Shown here: positions 23,337-33,120 of the stretch, one piece after another
Layout of the letters: each line of letters starts with the position of its first letter
Position numbering within the stretch: the first letter of the stretch is position 1
DNA from: JABMMZ01 sp040403495
GTDB taxonomy: Bacteria > Bacteroidota > Bacteroidia > NS11-12g > UBA955
Reading direction: 5' to 3'
Assembly: GCA_040403495.1 (NCBI GenBank)
Contig: JBBAKM010000016.1
Span: forward strand, 1 to 64,000
DNA: 64,000 nt
Position numbers and translations under genes: made by a program
The notes under the pieces: model-generated
The model's database searches: none
Told to the model about the DNA's origin: nothing
The model's input: only the letters and a program-made list of their open reading frames with translations

Positions 23337-26300
23337 ATGCATAAAACTGCTTTTACTAACCATATTTATCTATTACTGTTTGTTCTTTCAACGCCCTTTT
23401 TAAGTTTAGCTCAAAGGACAGCAGGTAACGAAGACCGTATCAAATTATATAACAATGCAATGGAGTTGTACGACAAACAACTTTACAATGCTGCTATTTC
23501 TATTTTTATGGATTATTTGCCGTATGCAAATGATGCAGTGAATTCTAGTGATGTGGAATATTATATTGCAAGTTGTAAACTCAAATTAATGCACCAAAAT
23601 GGACTAGCGAATATGCTTGATTTTATTCAAAGACATCCGCAAAGTCGAAAAGTTAACAATGCCAATCTTGAAGTTGGAGATTATTACTACAACACCACTA
23701 AATTTAGAACAGCACTTTCGTTTTACAAAAAAGTAAATCCAATGGGTTTGTCTACAGAGGAAAAGCAAACGTTGTCCTATCGCAAGGGCTATTGTTTGTT
23801 TAAAACCGCTAAATTTAAGGAAGCAAAAGAGGAGTTTTATCCCCTCACAACTACTGAAAATCCTTACACAACCGAAGCAACTTACTACTATGGTTATGTT
23901 AGCTACATGAACAAAGATTACAAGGAAGCGCTTAAAGCATTCAAAAAAGTAGAGGACAAAAAAGAAGAAGTTAAACTCTATATCGCCGAAATTTATTATT
24001 TGCAAAACGAATATCAAAAAGCGGTTGACTATGCGGCAGGTAAAAACTTTGAAGGTCTTAACAAAAACAGAGACATGTTGCTTGGCAAATGCTATTACCG
24101 CCTCAAAAATTACGACAAAGCCCTTGAGTATTTTGAGAAAAGTAATTACAAACTTTCTGAATTAAACAATGCCGAAGCCTATGAAATTGGGTATTCTTAT
24201 TTTGTCAATAAAAACTGTATTAAAAGTTCTGAACTGTTTGAGAAAATAGCCAATGCCGGAGATGTACTTGCGCAAAGTGCAAGTTACAACTTAGCCGAAT
24301 GCTTTCTTAAAGTGGGAAAAAAACAAAATGCGTTTAATGCTTTTTATGAAGCACAAAGAACTGATTTTGATAAATCTATTCAAGAGGAATCAATGTATGC
24401 TTATGCCAAATTAGCACACGAATTGGATTACAACAATAAAGCCATTGCAGCCTATCAAAAATTCATTGAATCTTTTCCAAAATCGACCTACAGAAACGAA
24501 GCAAGAAAAAATTTAGCCAATATTCTCCTGTCTGCCAATGATTACAAAGCTGCCATTAGTGTGTTAGATGATATGTCAATGACCGATCAGGCTACCCGTG
24601 AACTTTATCAAAAAGTGTTGTTTCTAAGAGCGCAAGAATTATACCTCCAAAGAGATTTTGCCAATGCTGAATTGATGTTTAAGAAATCAATAGCCAACAA
24701 AGTGGACAATGACTTGGTTGGGGAGTCATACTTTTGGTTAGGTGAAATGGACTACAAACAACGCAAAGACGATAACGCAAGATTTAACTACCAACGCTTT
24801 CTTGAAAATGCGGAGTCTAAAAAAACAAAGTATTATCCAGATGCCCTTTATGCTATCGGATACACTTATTTTAACCAAAAGAAATACCAAGAAGCTGCCA
24901 TTTATTTTAACAGATATAAAACAAGTGTGGGCTATACTTTACCAGAAAATATGTTCCACGATGCTACTTTGCGTTTGGGTGATTGCTATTTCTCAATTTC
25001 TGATTATAACGCAGCTTTGGATGCCTATTCTTACATAGTAAGCAACAAAAAAACAGGCGCTGATTATGCCATGTTTCAACAAGGAATGATTTATGGATTG
25101 CAAAATAAATCAGCAAATAAAATTGCCATCCTTAAGAAAATTTCTAGAGATTTCCCCAACTCACCTTATATCCCCGAAGCCATTTACCAAACCGCTAGAG
25201 AATATTTTGATTTGGAAAATTACAAAGAGGCTGAGAGATATTATCGTTATTTGATAGACGATTATCCCAATTCATCATTAGCAAAAAATTGTTACGAATC
25301 TTTAGGAAGTATCTATTACATCCAAGGAGATTATAGCAATGCATTAATTCAATATAAATACATAGCCAAAACCTATCTAGGGACTCCCGAAGCTCAAAAA
25401 GCAATTAGAAACGCTGAATCGGTTTACAAAAAACAAGGAAACATTAAAGAATATGTTGAATGGGTTAAATCTTTGCCAAACGTGAACATAAGCACTACCA
25501 AAGAAGATTCTCTATACTTTGATGCAGCCTATCGCTTGTTTCTGAACAAAGAATACAGCAAAGCTTCTGTTGATTTTGAAGATTATTTGAAAAACTTTAG
25601 CAGTGGATTCTTTATCTTTCAGTCAAATTACTACGCTGCAATTTGTTATCTAAATCTATCGAATGAAGAAAAAGCAATTGCTAAATTAAAATTCATAGCT
25701 GACAATCAAATTTCTGAATTTAAAGAAGATGCACTTGATAGATTAAGTGCTATTTATAAAAAGAATGAGGACTGTGCCAATGCTTTACCTTATTTTGAAC
25801 TGCTAGAAAGGTTCAGTACCAATAATGCCAATCTCAAAAAATCGTTAATGGGTCAAATCAGTTGTAATAATTTGTTAGGTAATAGAGAAAAAGCTAAAAC
25901 AAAATCTGAATTATTACTCAAATATGACAGGTTAAGCAATGTTGAATTTGGAGAAAGTAACAATACCATTGCGAAATACTATTTACATGACAGTTTGTAC
26001 AAATCAGCCAATGCTTATTTTGCTAAAACATTAAAGAACCAACAAGACGTTTATGCGGCAGAAGCCAAGTATTTCCAATCTTATATGTTCTACATGCAAG
26101 ACAGTTTGGACAAGTGCAGAAAAAGCATCATGGAGTTTAACAACCAATTCAATAATTATGATTTTTGGTTAGGAAAAACTTTTATTTTATTGTCTGATTT
26201 TTACATCAAAAAAGGAGATAAGTTCCAAGCAAAAGCAACATTAAACAGTGTTTTGGAGAACTTTGATGATGCCGAAATTCTTAGAATTGCGAAATTGAAA

Positions 26301-26354
26301 TTAGAAGCTTTAGAGCCTAAATCAAATAGCAACGAATTGTTGAACGAAGATTAG
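23337..26354 (+). CDS. Large exported tetratricopeptide-repeat protein
   Basis: 1005 residues from the ATG at 23337. This start gives a clean signal peptide (hydrophobic to about residue 25, ending Leu-Ala-Gln) and follows the promoter; the ATG at 23298 would put 13 residues before it. The rest is almost wholly TPR-like helix pairs, with recurrent Tyr-Tyr, Ala-x-x-x-Phe and Phe-Pro-x-Ser units spaced about 34-37 residues. Such proteins are periplasmic or outer-membrane scaffolds. The C-terminus is acidic. COG2509-type oxidoreductase follows 13 nt later and may be co-transcribed. Its partner is unknown. Confidence 0.85.
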   Translation: MHKTAFTNHIYLLLFVLSTPFLSLAQRTAGNEDRIKLYNNAMELYDKQLYNAAISIFMDYLPYANDAVNSSDVEYYIASCKLKLMHQNGLANMLDFIQRHPQSRKVNNANLEVGDYYYNTTKFRTALSFYKKVNPMGLSTEEKQTLSYRKGYCLFKTAKFKEAKEEFYPLTTTENPYTTEATYYYGYVSYMNKDYKEALKAFKKVEDKKEEVKLYIAEIYYLQNEYQKAVDYAAGKNFEGLNKNRDMLLGKCYYRLKNYDKALEYFEKSNYKLSELNNAEAYEIGYSYFVNKNCIKSSELFEKIANAGDVLAQSASYNLAECFLKVGKKQNAFNAFYEAQRTDFDKSIQEESMYAYAKLAHELDYNNKAIAAYQKFIESFPKSTYRNEARKNLANILLSANDYKAAISVLDDMSMTDQATRELYQKVLFLRAQELYLQRDFANAELMFKKSIANKVDNDLVGESYFWLGEMDYKQRKDDNARFNYQRFLENAESKKTKYYPDALYAIGYTYFNQKKYQEAAIYFNRYKTSVGYTLPENMFHDATLRLGDCYFSISDYNAALDAYSYIVSNKKTGADYAMFQQGMIYGLQNKSANKIAILKKISRDFPNSPYIPEAIYQTAREYFDLENYKEAERYYRYLIDDYPNSSLAKNCYESLGSIYYIQGDYSNALIQYKYIAKTYLGTPEAQKAIRNAESVYKKQGNIKEYVEWVKSLPNVNISTTKEDSLYFDAAYRLFLNKEYSKASVDFEDYLKNFSSGFFIFQSNYYAAICYLNLSNEEKAIAKLKFIADNQISEFKEDALDRLSAIYKKNEDCANALPYFELLERFSTNNANLKKSLMGQISCNNLLGNREKAKTKSELLLKYDRLSNVEFGESNNTIAKYYLHDSLYKSANAYFAKTLKNQQDVYAAEAKYFQSYMFYMQDSLDKCRKSIMEFNNQFNNYDFWLGKTFILLSDFYIKKGDKFQAKATLNSVLENFDDAEILRIAKLKLEALEPKSNSNELLNED

Positions 26355-26367
26355 CGGTTTAACAATT

Positions 26368-27918
26368 ATGCCTAAAGAAATAGAACTAAAACTATTGCCT
26401 GAGCATGCTTTTGATGAAACAATTATCATTGAAAGAGTTGCTGCTATGCTTCATGTTTCTGTTTCTGATATTTCTGCTCTTCGCTATCTCAAACGCTCTA
26501 TAGATGCCAGAAAAAAACCACATGTTTTTTATGTGCTCAAAATTCTGGTTTTTATAAATGAAGCAGTAACGGAAGATGATTTTGACAATGGTTTTGCAAA
26601 AGAGCCTTTAAAGGAAAATGAATCGGTAGTAATTATTGGTTTTGGTCCAGCAGGGATGTTTGCCGCATTGCAACTCATAGAAAAAGGAATAAAACCAATC
26701 GTTTTTGAGAGAGGCAAATCGGTAAGGGACAGAAGACGAGATTTGGCTCAATTGAATAAAAGCCTAAGTGTAAATCCCGAAAGTAATTATTGTTTTGGGG
26801 AAGGTGGTGCCGGAACCTATAGCGATGGTAAATTGTACACGCGAAGTAAGAAAAGAGGAAACATCAAAAAAGTATTACACTGTTTGGTTAATCATGGGGC
26901 CTCACAAGATATTTTAATAAATGCTCATCCACACATTGGGACTAATAAATTACCTCAAATAGTCGAAAATATTAGGGAAACTATTCTGGCTGCTGGTGGC
27001 GAAGTGCATTTTAATTCCAAAATGACAGACATGCAAATTGTAAATGGAAAAATTACCTCCATTACCATTAATGCTCAAAAACAAGTGCCTGTTTCTCAAT
27101 TGATTTTAGCTACTGGACACTCGGCTCGCGATGTTTTCGAATTGTTAAATTATAAGAAAATTCACATTGAGTCTAAGCCATTTGCACTTGGTGTGCGAAT
27201 AGAACATCCTCAATCGGTGATAGACCAAATACAATATGGCAGGAACGACAGAGGGGAATATCTGCCACCAGCCTCTTATTCTTTGGTCACACAAGCGGCT
27301 GGAAATGGTGTGTTTTCTTTTTGTATGTGTCCCGGAGGTATTATTGCACCTGCTGCTACTAACGCCAATGAAGTGGTTGTAAATGGATGGAGTCCAAGCA
27401 AAAGAAATGGTTTTTTTGCAAACAGTGGCATGGTCGTAACTGTAAATCCTGAACATTGGCAAACCCAATATGGCAACCATGCTTTGTCTGCACTGAATTT
27501 CCAAAAAGAGGTTGAACACAAAGCTTATCTTCAATCAAACTCAATAGTTGCACCCGCCCAAAGGATGGACGATTTTATTAGGAATAGTGCATCACGTTCT
27601 TTGCCAGAATGTTCTTATTTGCCAGGATTAGTTATTGCTGACTTGCGTTCCATTCTTCCACCTTTTATTAGTCAATCATTGGCAGAGGGATTGTCGCATT
27701 TTGGGCAATCATTGAAAGGGTATAGAACCAATGAGGCCGTTTTGGTGGGAGTAGAGAGTAGAACTTCATCACCGGTAAGAATACCAAGAGACAAAGAAAC
27801 GCTAAACCATGCCGAAATTTCCAATTTATTCCCTTGTGGAGAAGGCGCCGGTTATGCCGGTGGAATTATGAGCGCTGCTTTAGATGGAATGGCTTGTGCC
27901 TTGGCAACTATCGCATAA
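26368..27918 (+). CDS. FAD-dependent dehydrogenase (COG2509-like)
   Basis: 516 residues. Residues 1-85 are a family-specific N-terminal alpha/beta domain. The FAD-binding Rossmann motif Val-Ile-Ile-Gly-Phe-Gly-Pro-Ala-Gly-Met-Phe-Ala-Ala lies at about 88-100. It is followed by Phe-Glu-Arg-Gly-Lys and the characteristic Phe-Gly-Glu-Gly-Gly-Ala-Gly-Thr-Tyr-Ser-Asp-Gly-Lys-Leu. The C-terminus Pro-Cys-Gly-Glu-Gly-Ala-Gly-Tyr-Ala-Gly-Gly completes the fold. The substrate of this widespread family is not settled. The start is 13 nt after the TPR gene. Confidence 0.85.
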   Translation: MPKEIELKLLPEHAFDETIIIERVAAMLHVSVSDISALRYLKRSIDARKKPHVFYVLKILVFINEAVTEDDFDNGFAKEPLKENESVVIIGFGPAGMFAALQLIEKGIKPIVFERGKSVRDRRRDLAQLNKSLSVNPESNYCFGEGGAGTYSDGKLYTRSKKRGNIKKVLHCLVNHGASQDILINAHPHIGTNKLPQIVENIRETILAAGGEVHFNSKMTDMQIVNGKITSITINAQKQVPVSQLILATGHSARDVFELLNYKKIHIESKPFALGVRIEHPQSVIDQIQYGRNDRGEYLPPASYSLVTQAAGNGVFSFCMCPGGIIAPAATNANEVVVNGWSPSKRNGFFANSGMVVTVNPEHWQTQYGNHALSALNFQKEVEHKAYLQSNSIVAPAQRMDDFIRNSASRSLPECSYLPGLVIADLRSILPPFISQSLAEGLSHFGQSLKGYRTNEAVLVGVESRTSSPVRIPRDKETLNHAEISNLFPCGEGAGYAGGIMSAALDGMACALATIA

Positions 27919-28004
27919 AGACAGTTTCCGCAAAACTATATGTTTGATTCATTGTTACATTATTACATTTTAAAATTATCTATTAATAAGCTTAAAATTA
28001 ATTG

Positions 28005-28012
28005 TAATTTTG
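28005..28012 (+). promoter_or_regulatory. TAnnTTTG -7 box of ribBA
   Basis: TAATTTTG ends 19 nt before the ribBA ATG. The short leader leaves no room for an FMN riboswitch. Confidence 0.5.
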
Positions 28013-28031
28013 CAACCCATTTCAATAAAGT

Positions 28032-29240
28032 ATGTCTGAACAAATAAAATTAGATTCCATAGAATCAGCAATAGCCGATATAAAAGCAGGTAAATTAATA
28101 ATCGTGGTGGACGATGAGGACAGAGAGAATGAGGGTGATTTTTTAACCGCTGCTGCAAATATTACTCCTGAAATGGTTAATTTTATGGCTAGAGAAGGTC
28201 GAGGATTAATCTGCGTTCCATTATTGCCTGAAAGATGTTCTGAATTGGAACTGGAAATGATGGTTAGTTCTAATGATTCTCTTTACGAAACGCCGTTCAC
28301 CGTTTCGGTTGACCTAAAAGGTCATGGAACCACTACCGGAATTTCAGCGTCTGATAGAAGTAAAACCATTCAAGCGTTGATTAATCCTGACACAAAAGTG
28401 AATGACTTGGCACGCCCTGGACATATTTTCCCATTGAAAGCACAAAAAGAAGGTGTTTTAAAAAGAGCAGGACACACCGAAGCCGCTATCGACTTTGCTC
28501 GATTAGCTGGATTTGAACCAGCAGGATGTATCGTGGAAATATTGAAAGAAGATGGTGAAATGGCTCGCCTTCCTGAATTGATGGTTATCGCCAAAAAATT
28601 TGACTTGAAAATTGTTTCTATTGAAGATTTAATCAAATACAGAATCAAAAATGAAAGTCATGTTAAACGTGAAATATCGGTTAGCCTTCCTACAGAAATT
28701 GGGGATTTTGATCTTATTGCCTTTTCTCAAGTAAACGATGGAACTCAACACTTGGCATTAACCAAAGGAGAATGGCACAAAGATGAACCTATTTTAGTTC
28801 GTGTACACAGCAGTTGTATGACGGGTGATATTTTTGGTAGTTGCAGATGTGATTGTGGCGAACAATTACATGCGGCCATGAAAATGATAGAAAAAGAAGG
28901 AAAAGGGGTTATTTTATATATGAACCAAGAGGGTAGAGGGATTGGTTTGCTCAACAAACTGAAAGCCTATAAATTACAAGAACAAGGCATGGATACCGTT
29001 GATGCCAACTTGGAACTTGGTTTTAAAATGGACGAAAGAGATTATGGTATTGGTGCCCAAATTTTAAGAGATTTAGGCGTTTCAAAAATGAAACTAATGA
29101 GTAATAATCCTAAGAAAAGAACAGGTCTAATTGGATATGGACTCGAAATTATTGAAAATATTCCCATTATCGCACAACCTAATTTTCACAATACCGCTTA
29201 TCTAAAAGCAAAAAAAGAGAAAATGGGACACGAAATTTAG
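28032..29240 (+). CDS. ribBA: Bifunctional 3,4-dihydroxy-2-butanone-4-phosphate synthase / GTP cyclohydrolase II
   Basis: 402 residues; it supplies both precursors of riboflavin. RibB half (about 1-205): Asp-Asp-Glu-Asp-Arg-Glu-Asn-Glu-Gly-Asp for metal binding, Thr-Thr-Gly-Ile-Ser-Ala-Ser-Asp-Arg and Gly-His-Thr-Glu-Ala. RibA half (about 210-400): zinc cysteines in Ser-Ser-Cys-Met-Thr-Gly-Asp and Cys-Arg-Cys-Asp-Cys-Gly, then Asn-Gln-Glu-Gly-Arg-Gly-Ile-Gly and Leu-Met-Ser-Asn-Asn-Pro-Lys-Lys. Both active sites look complete. The TAG stop overlaps the stop of the convergent amidohydrolase gene by three bases (tetramer TTAG). Confidence 0.97.
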   Translation: MSEQIKLDSIESAIADIKAGKLIIVVDDEDRENEGDFLTAAANITPEMVNFMAREGRGLICVPLLPERCSELELEMMVSSNDSLYETPFTVSVDLKGHGTTTGISASDRSKTIQALINPDTKVNDLARPGHIFPLKAQKEGVLKRAGHTEAAIDFARLAGFEPAGCIVEILKEDGEMARLPELMVIAKKFDLKIVSIEDLIKYRIKNESHVKREISVSLPTEIGDFDLIAFSQVNDGTQHLALTKGEWHKDEPILVRVHSSCMTGDIFGSCRCDCGEQLHAAMKMIEKEGKGVILYMNQEGRGIGLLNKLKAYKLQEQGMDTVDANLELGFKMDERDYGIGAQILRDLGVSKMKLMSNNPKKRTGLIGYGLEIIENIPIIAQPNFHNTAYLKAKKEKMGHEI

Positions 29241-30874
29241 TTTTCGTTGTGCTTTATTTGACCTGCACTTATTGTCATTTTAACTTTAATATTTTTAAAT
29301 TCAGCTTGACTGGTTTTTAACAAATCTTTGTCTAAGATGACAATGTCTGCATCTTTGCCTTTGCTTAAACTTCCCTTTTTATGTTCAAGTCTACATGCTT
29401 TAGCCGCCCACAATGTGATGCCGTACAATGCCTCTAGGGGACTTAAACTTTCGTCTTTCAAATAAACAGTTTGCTTAGGGTCATTGATATTAGCTCTAAA
29501 CACTGCACTGAAATAGGTGTTTAAAGGAGCTATTCCTTCAACAGGGAAATCGGTCCCCAATGGGATGTAACCATTCTGTTTAAGTAAAGTTTGGTATGCA
29601 TAAGCCCCTCTCAATCTGTGCGAACACAAACGGTGTTCCATCCATGGTCCATCACTCGTTGCATGCGTTGGTTGAACAGAAGGAATAATAGAGAATTTAT
29701 TAAACAGTTCGAAATCTTTTGGGTCTATAACTTGCGCGTGTTCTATGCGCCATCTTTCGTCATTTTTACCCTTTAAATGCTTGCCATAAATTTCTAATAA
29801 TAATCGGTTTGCAGAATCACCGATACAATGGGTGTTGACTTGATAGCCCGTTGGTAAAATCCATGAACACCATTGATTGAAATATTCAGGACTGTTCAGT
29901 AATAAACCAGTGTGTTGGTCTTGGTCGCAATAACTCTTTTTTAATTTAGCACCTCTGCTTCCCAAAGCACCATCGGCATACAATTTAAAGCTAGATATTT
30001 TTAAATGTTCATTTTCTAAAATTCCTTTTTCTTGAGCAAATTTCAAGCCATTAGGAGTGGGATTTAACATGATATACTGATAAATACTCAATTCTTTTTG
30101 TTGGTAAAGCGAGTCAAGAAACAAGGCCGTTTCAATATCAAGACCTGCATCTGCTAATGTCGTTAAACCTGTTTTGTAACAATGAGTTTCTGCCTCTTTT
30201 AAAGCATTAATTAATTGTTTTTGAGGGGAATTGGGAATAAAAAAACGAATGGAGTCAACGGCATTGTCTAAAATTACGCCAGTTAACTTATTGTTTGATT
30301 GTATTAATTCACCACCCATTATTTTAGTATCGATATTGAATTTTGCTAAATCCAAAGCGTATTGATTGCAAATGGCTGCATGTCCGTCAATCCGTTGTAA
30401 GAAAACACCTCTGTTAGGAAAAAGCTTGTTCAAAGCTTCGTTAATTGGGAACGATTTATTGTCCCAATCATTTTGGTCCCAACCTCTGCCTATCAACCAA
30501 GAATCAGGATTTTTTTTAGCAAAAACCTCAAGACGTTCTAATACTTCTTGCCAACTTTTAGTGTCGGTTAAGTCGCAATTCATTAATGTTTTTGAATAGC
30601 CATAAAAGTGACAATGGGCATCAATAAATCCGGGGTAAACAAAAGATTGTTTTAAATCAATCAATTGGTTTGTAACGCAAGTGTATTTGTCTCGAATTTC
30701 ATCGTTACCTAATGCAAGGATTTTACCATCTTTGACAACAATACAAGTGGCCGATGTTAAACTGTCGTCGAGAGTTAAAACTTGACCGTTATACAATATC
30801 ATGTCAACCGTTTCTTTTTTATTTTGACAAGCAAATAAGCAAGAAACTAAGGTTAAAATTGCGATAAATTTCAT
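29237..30874 (-). CDS. Lipoprotein amidohydrolase, YtcJ-like
   Basis: 545 residues. The N-terminus is a lipoprotein signal (Ser-Cys-Leu-Phe-Ala-Cys, lipidated Cys about 16), which is unusual for an amidohydrolase and puts it on the outer face of a membrane. Family marks: Asp-Ala-His-Cys-His (metal ligands) near residue 84, Lys-Leu-Tyr-Ala-Asp-Gly-Ala-Leu-Gly-Ser-Arg-Gly, His-Cys-Ile-Gly-Asp and a late Gly-Thr-Asp-Phe-Pro. This matches amidohydrolase family 3 (YtcJ). The substrate is unknown, likely an amide or N-acyl compound. It follows the barrel gene by 1 nt. Confidence 0.85.
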   Translation of the reverse strand: MKFIAILTLVSCLFACQNKKETVDMILYNGQVLTLDDSLTSATCIVVKDGKILALGNDEIRDKYTCVTNQLIDLKQSFVYPGFIDAHCHFYGYSKTLMNCDLTDTKSWQEVLERLEVFAKKNPDSWLIGRGWDQNDWDNKSFPINEALNKLFPNRGVFLQRIDGHAAICNQYALDLAKFNIDTKIMGGELIQSNNKLTGVILDNAVDSIRFFIPNSPQKQLINALKEAETHCYKTGLTTLADAGLDIETALFLDSLYQQKELSIYQYIMLNPTPNGLKFAQEKGILENEHLKISSFKLYADGALGSRGAKLKKSYCDQDQHTGLLLNSPEYFNQWCSWILPTGYQVNTHCIGDSANRLLLEIYGKHLKGKNDERWRIEHAQVIDPKDFELFNKFSIIPSVQPTHATSDGPWMEHRLCSHRLRGAYAYQTLLKQNGYIPLGTDFPVEGIAPLNTYFSAVFRANINDPKQTVYLKDESLSPLEALYGITLWAAKACRLEHKKGSLSKGKDADIVILDKDLLKTSQAEFKNIKVKMTISAGQIKHNEN

Positions 30875-30875
30875 A

Positions 30876-32012
30876 TTAAGGGCTTACAAGATTGATACTT
30901 ACGTTGACGTAAGGTGCTAGTCCAACTTGGTTCAACATTAAATAAGATTGATTACCAAAAAATCCTCTGAAAAAATCATTGCCACCATCTAATGCATCCA
31001 CATTATAACTTAAATCATAACGAATACCACCTTGAATAGCCAACCACACAAATCCCTTTAATTGTCTTTGGTAATCAAGTCTGAATCGCAACTCACTTCT
31101 ACGGAGTTCATAGCTTGATTTTTTTACAAAAATAGTTGGATCCGCAGTTTGAACATTGTTTTCCATGTTATATAATCTGTAACTGTTGCCTTCCAATTCA
31201 TAACCTGCTAATAATAAACTTCTGGAATTGAATTTTCTTCGGTAAGAAGCACGCGCTGGAAACAAAATTTCTGTTCCCCATTTTCTGTTAACAGAAGTAT
31301 AATTGTACATCACAACAGGAATATAATTCATTTCACCTGCACGGTAAGTTCTTGATAATCCAACAGCCCATTGTAGTCTGTCATGTGGTCGTTTGCCATA
31401 AAGCGCACTAACTGAACTGCGAATAGTTGTAAAATCAGGTTTATGCGATTCATGAGAAAGATTGTAAGTGCCATTTAATTCACCCATAGCCTGAACGATG
31501 ATGAAATTTTTCTCGCCTGTTGGGACAAAAAAAGTAGAATTTAAATTGGTGCTTGTTAAACCGTAAGTGGTTAATTGAGATGTAAATTCATTTAATAATA
31601 ATTGATTTATTCCATTATTTTCTTTGTACAAACTACGGATGTAGCCGCCACCCATTTGCCACAAAAACTTAGGTTTAGAAATTACAGGCACATTGGCATT
31701 AATTCTTAACCCATGTGTTGTGAATTTACTGGTTCTTGAAGTAAAATTATTGTCGCCATCTTGATAAATACCATAGGGTGACGTTGTTATTTTACTATTG
31801 AAAATATAATCATAGCCAACCGATACAAATCGATTCGGGCTTAAGTCAAATATTTTGGGGTTACAATAGATTTTAATTTTCCCTTCAGAACTTACATTTT
31901 CGTATTGACTGTAATCTTCTTCGGCTGTCGTATCAATTTGAGAATATAAAGTGTACGAAAAAGTAGCTAAAAGAATTAAAAGAGATTCTTTTAAGAATTT
32001 AGACATAAGCAT
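30876..32012 (-). CDS. Outer-membrane beta-barrel protein, DUF6268-like
   Basis: 378 residues. Signal peptide (to about residue 24, ending Tyr-Ser-Gln), a short acidic linker, then aromatic-rich amphipathic strands throughout, ending Val-Ser-Ile-Asn-Leu-Val-Ser-Pro. Segments such as Trp-Gln-Met-Gly-Gly-Gly-Tyr and Leu-Gln-Trp-Ala-Val-Gly-Leu-Ser-Arg resemble DUF6268 from memory; a profile search would be needed to confirm. ATGs at 32012 and 32006 are both possible. It lies 1 nt from the amidohydrolase gene and 16 nt from the DUF2147 gene, forming a reverse-strand envelope operon. Confidence 0.65.
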   Translation of the reverse strand: MLMSKFLKESLLILLATFSYTLYSQIDTTAEEDYSQYENVSSEGKIKIYCNPKIFDLSPNRFVSVGYDYIFNSKITTSPYGIYQDGDNNFTSRTSKFTTHGLRINANVPVISKPKFLWQMGGGYIRSLYKENNGINQLLLNEFTSQLTTYGLTSTNLNSTFFVPTGEKNFIIVQAMGELNGTYNLSHESHKPDFTTIRSSVSALYGKRPHDRLQWAVGLSRTYRAGEMNYIPVVMYNYTSVNRKWGTEILFPARASYRRKFNSRSLLLAGYELEGNSYRLYNMENNVQTADPTIFVKKSSYELRRSELRFRLDYQRQLKGFVWLAIQGGIRYDLSYNVDALDGGNDFFRGFFGNQSYLMLNQVGLAPYVNVSINLVSP

Positions 32013-32028
32013 TCTATAAAAAAAGAGT

Positions 32029-32484
32029 TTATTTAACAGTTAATCTTTTCCAATTATCTGTTCTTCCTAATGCTTTAATACCGATATAGCCACGAATATC
32101 CAAAACATTGTCGTTTTTCATGTTAATAACACAGTTGTATGTGCTTCCATTTTCAGGATCGTAAATGGTGCCTTCTGACCATTCATTTTTACCTTGATAA
32201 ACAAAGTCTTTTAAAATTCTGTAGCCTTTCAAAGGGACATTACGCATAGAAGTATCGGGATTATTTTTGTCAACTTTGTTTTTGTTTGTATTGGGGTCAA
32301 TTGGTTCTTTAAGCCACACAATTTTGCCAAAATATTTTGCGCCAATTTTTTCAATTTTAATTCTAGATCTTCCGTTACTAGGTTCCCAAACGCCAATTAA
32401 TCTGTCCCCTTTAGGGTCTTGTGTTGTAAATCCAAATGGAAGGATACTTATTAATACAAGGATAAGTAAATGTACTTTTTTCAT
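32029..32484 (-). CDS. DUF2147-family exported protein
   Basis: 151 residues with a signal peptide (1-20). The mature part has the DUF2147 pattern: Leu-Ile-Gly-Val-Trp-Glu-Pro-Ser-Asn-Gly near 34, Ile-Lys-Ile-Glu-Lys-Ile-Gly, Gly-Lys-Ile-Val-Trp-Leu, Gly-Thr-Ile-Tyr-Asp-Pro-Glu-Asn-Gly and Leu-Asp-Ile-Arg-Gly-Tyr-Ile-Gly. The family adopts a small periplasmic barrel of unknown role. It sits 16 nt before the DUF6268-like gene and 21 nt after the lipoprotein gene. Confidence 0.85.
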   Translation of the reverse strand: MKKVHLLILVLISILPFGFTTQDPKGDRLIGVWEPSNGRSRIKIEKIGAKYFGKIVWLKEPIDPNTNKNKVDKNNPDTSMRNVPLKGYRILKDFVYQGKNEWSEGTIYDPENGSTYNCVINMKNDNVLDIRGYIGIKALGRTDNWKRLTVK

Positions 32485-32505
32485 ATATGATATTTCTTAT
32501 GGTTA

Positions 32506-33021
32506 TTATTTGTGTGAAATTTTAAAATTGATTTTGCACTTTATTTTAAGATTTGAATCCGTGTCTTGAGTTAAAATAGCATCAGCAATGATATAAACGT
32601 TGTCTTGTTTTAAAACTTCGATAAGTTTTTCTTGCTCTTCTGCAATTTTTAAAGTTAAAGATTGGCTGTTTTTTTCAATTGGATTGATTAATCCTAGTTT
32701 AATCATGTCAGTTTGGTCAGATACTATCTGTAAAGTGATTGATTGAAATAAATCAAAATTAGTGCTGTCATCTGTTGTTAGTACAATTTCACTAACCTTA
32801 GCACTGTTGAGTTGTTCATTGGTTAATTTGTTCTCATTTAAAAAATCGGATAAGGGTGCTTCAATAAGAGCCTGCCCTGTGTTTGAACCCTCAAAAAGAG
32901 GACCTTCTGCCATTATTTCAATATTTTCAATAAGCAAATCTTTTTCTGCAGATTCACTACTTCCACATCCCACTAACACAAATATTAGTGTGAAAATTAA
33001 AGGTAATTTTAAACGTCTCAT
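32506..33021 (-). CDS. Putative lipoprotein, function unknown
   Basis: 171 residues. The N-terminus Arg-Arg-Leu-Lys followed by a hydrophobic stretch and Leu-Val-Gly-Cys gives a lipoprotein signal with the Cys at 19. The mature part is acidic and looks mixed alpha/beta, with no conserved enzyme motif. It is the first gene of the reverse block with the DUF2147, barrel and amidohydrolase genes. I do not recognise a family. Confidence 0.65.
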   Translation of the reverse strand: MRRLKLPLIFTLIFVLVGCGSSESAEKDLLIENIEIMAEGPLFEGSNTGQALIEAPLSDFLNENKLTNEQLNSAKVSEIVLTTDDSTNFDLFQSITLQIVSDQTDMIKLGLINPIEKNSQSLTLKIAEEQEKLIEVLKQDNVYIIADAILTQDTDSNLKIKCKINFKISHK

Positions 33022-33108
33022 ATCGCAATATTAATAACACATTGTCGAACTACAAAATTTTTTTAAAAGATACCTGTAAATCGATTTTTTAAATTAATCG
33101 CATTAAGA

Positions 33109-33116
33109 TAGTTTTG
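33109..33116 (+). promoter_or_regulatory. TAnnTTTG -7 box of cca
   Basis: TAGTTTTG ends 4 nt before the ATG at 33121, implying a leaderless mRNA. Confidence 0.6.
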
Positions 33117-33120
33117 CAAA

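Noticed and set aside
27145..27534. Reverse-strand overlapping open frames inside the FAD-dependent dehydrogenase gene
   Set aside because: They are antisense shadows, with Cys/His-rich composition from reverse reading and no start signals.
28013..28031. FMN riboswitch upstream of ribBA
   Set aside because: The predicted leader is only about 15-20 nt, far too short, and no conserved aptamer-like sequence is visible upstream.
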